From an uncultured Anaerolineales bacterium (GTDB lineage Bacteria > Chloroflexota > Anaerolineae > Anaerolineales > UBA11657), in NCBI GenBank assembly GCA_913040765.1, contig CAJWIA010000100.1, forward strand, positions 1 to 5,979: DNA of 5,979 bases, in the 5' to 3' direction. Numbering within the stretch: the stretch's first letter is position 1; every line of letters begins with the position of its first letter. Below, piece after piece: positions 5,840 to 5,979 of the stretch. Below the pieces are notes generated by a model, which made no database searches, was not told the DNA's origin, and worked only from the letters and a program-made list of their open reading frames with translations. The translations under genes and the position numbers were made by a program.

Positions 5840-5979
5840 TCACTACGCCAATTCAACCGGCAAATATCGACGAGTACCTAAAGAGATTGTTCCCAATTTC
5901 TCGCAGTATTACGGGTAATGGGAATCGAGAAACACTCCGAGTTCTGCAAGAATTGGTTCCAATTAGTATTGAGGAATAC
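5836..5979 (+). CDS. DUF4910/aminopeptidase-like protein, N-terminal part (runs off the window)
   Basis: Forty-eight codons are visible, reading ITTPIQPANIDEYLKRLF and then PISRSITGNGNRETLRVLQE. The segment L-F-P-I-x-R-S-I-T-G-x-G-x-R-E-T-L is the N-terminal hallmark, as I recall it, of the DUF4910/DUF2172 family: M28-fold zinc-peptidase-like proteins often seen in surface-polysaccharide loci, with no settled function. The start is inferred as TTG at 5836, overlapping the synthase stop (TTGA), which suggests translational coupling; another in-frame TTG lies at 5821, and the frame is closed upstream by a TGA at 5809. Neither start has a strong ribosome binding site. The catalytic zinc-binding residues would lie beyond the window, so activity cannot be judged. 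A role in trimming or deacylating an amide on the sugar is only a guess. Confidence 0.75.
   Translation, partial: MITTPIQPANIDEYLKRLFPISRSITGNGNRETLRVLQELVPISIEEY

Overview
The window looks like part of a bacterial surface-glycan locus (O-antigen, capsule or flagellin glycosylation). It most likely comes from a Gram-negative bacterium, perhaps a gammaproteobacterium. That placement is weak: it rests on the pathway type, the resemblance of one gene to Shewanella KdnB as I remember it, and the moderately A+T-rich coding typical of such loci. No rRNA, tRNA, transposase, integrase or CRISPR array is visible.

Layout. Bases 1-90 may hold the last codons of a rightward gene; its stop would overlap the stop of the leftward gene 87-992, a radical SAM protein with an auxiliary cysteine cluster. 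A divergent intergenic region of about 270 bases (993-1261) carries good ribosome binding sites for both flanking genes, a plausible sigma70-type promoter to the right, and an inverted repeat over its -35 box. Then follow, all rightward and closely spaced: a KdnB-like iron-family alcohol dehydrogenase (1262-2368), a DegT/DnrJ/EryC1 PLP-dependent sugar aminotransferase (2413-3588), a PseG-like nucleotide-sugar hydrolase or transferase (3608-4615), a NeuB-family PEP-condensing synthase with a C-terminal SAF domain (4781-5839), and the first 48 codons of a DUF4910-type aminopeptidase-like protein (from 5836), whose TTG start overlaps the NeuB stop.

How the genes may work together. PseG-like plus NeuB-like is the core of nonulosonic (sialic-like) acid synthesis: a sugar is released from its nucleotide and condensed with phosphoenolpyruvate to a 2-keto-3-deoxy acid. 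An adjacent KdnB-like dehydrogenase and DegT aminotransferase recall the oxidise-then-transaminate logic by which KdnB/KdnA convert Kdo to 8-amino-Kdo. The set could therefore make an unusual amino-ulosonic acid. This is inference. No CMP-sugar synthetase, 4,6-dehydratase or N-acetyltransferase lies in the window; they may lie beyond it, and the product cannot be named from sequence alone.
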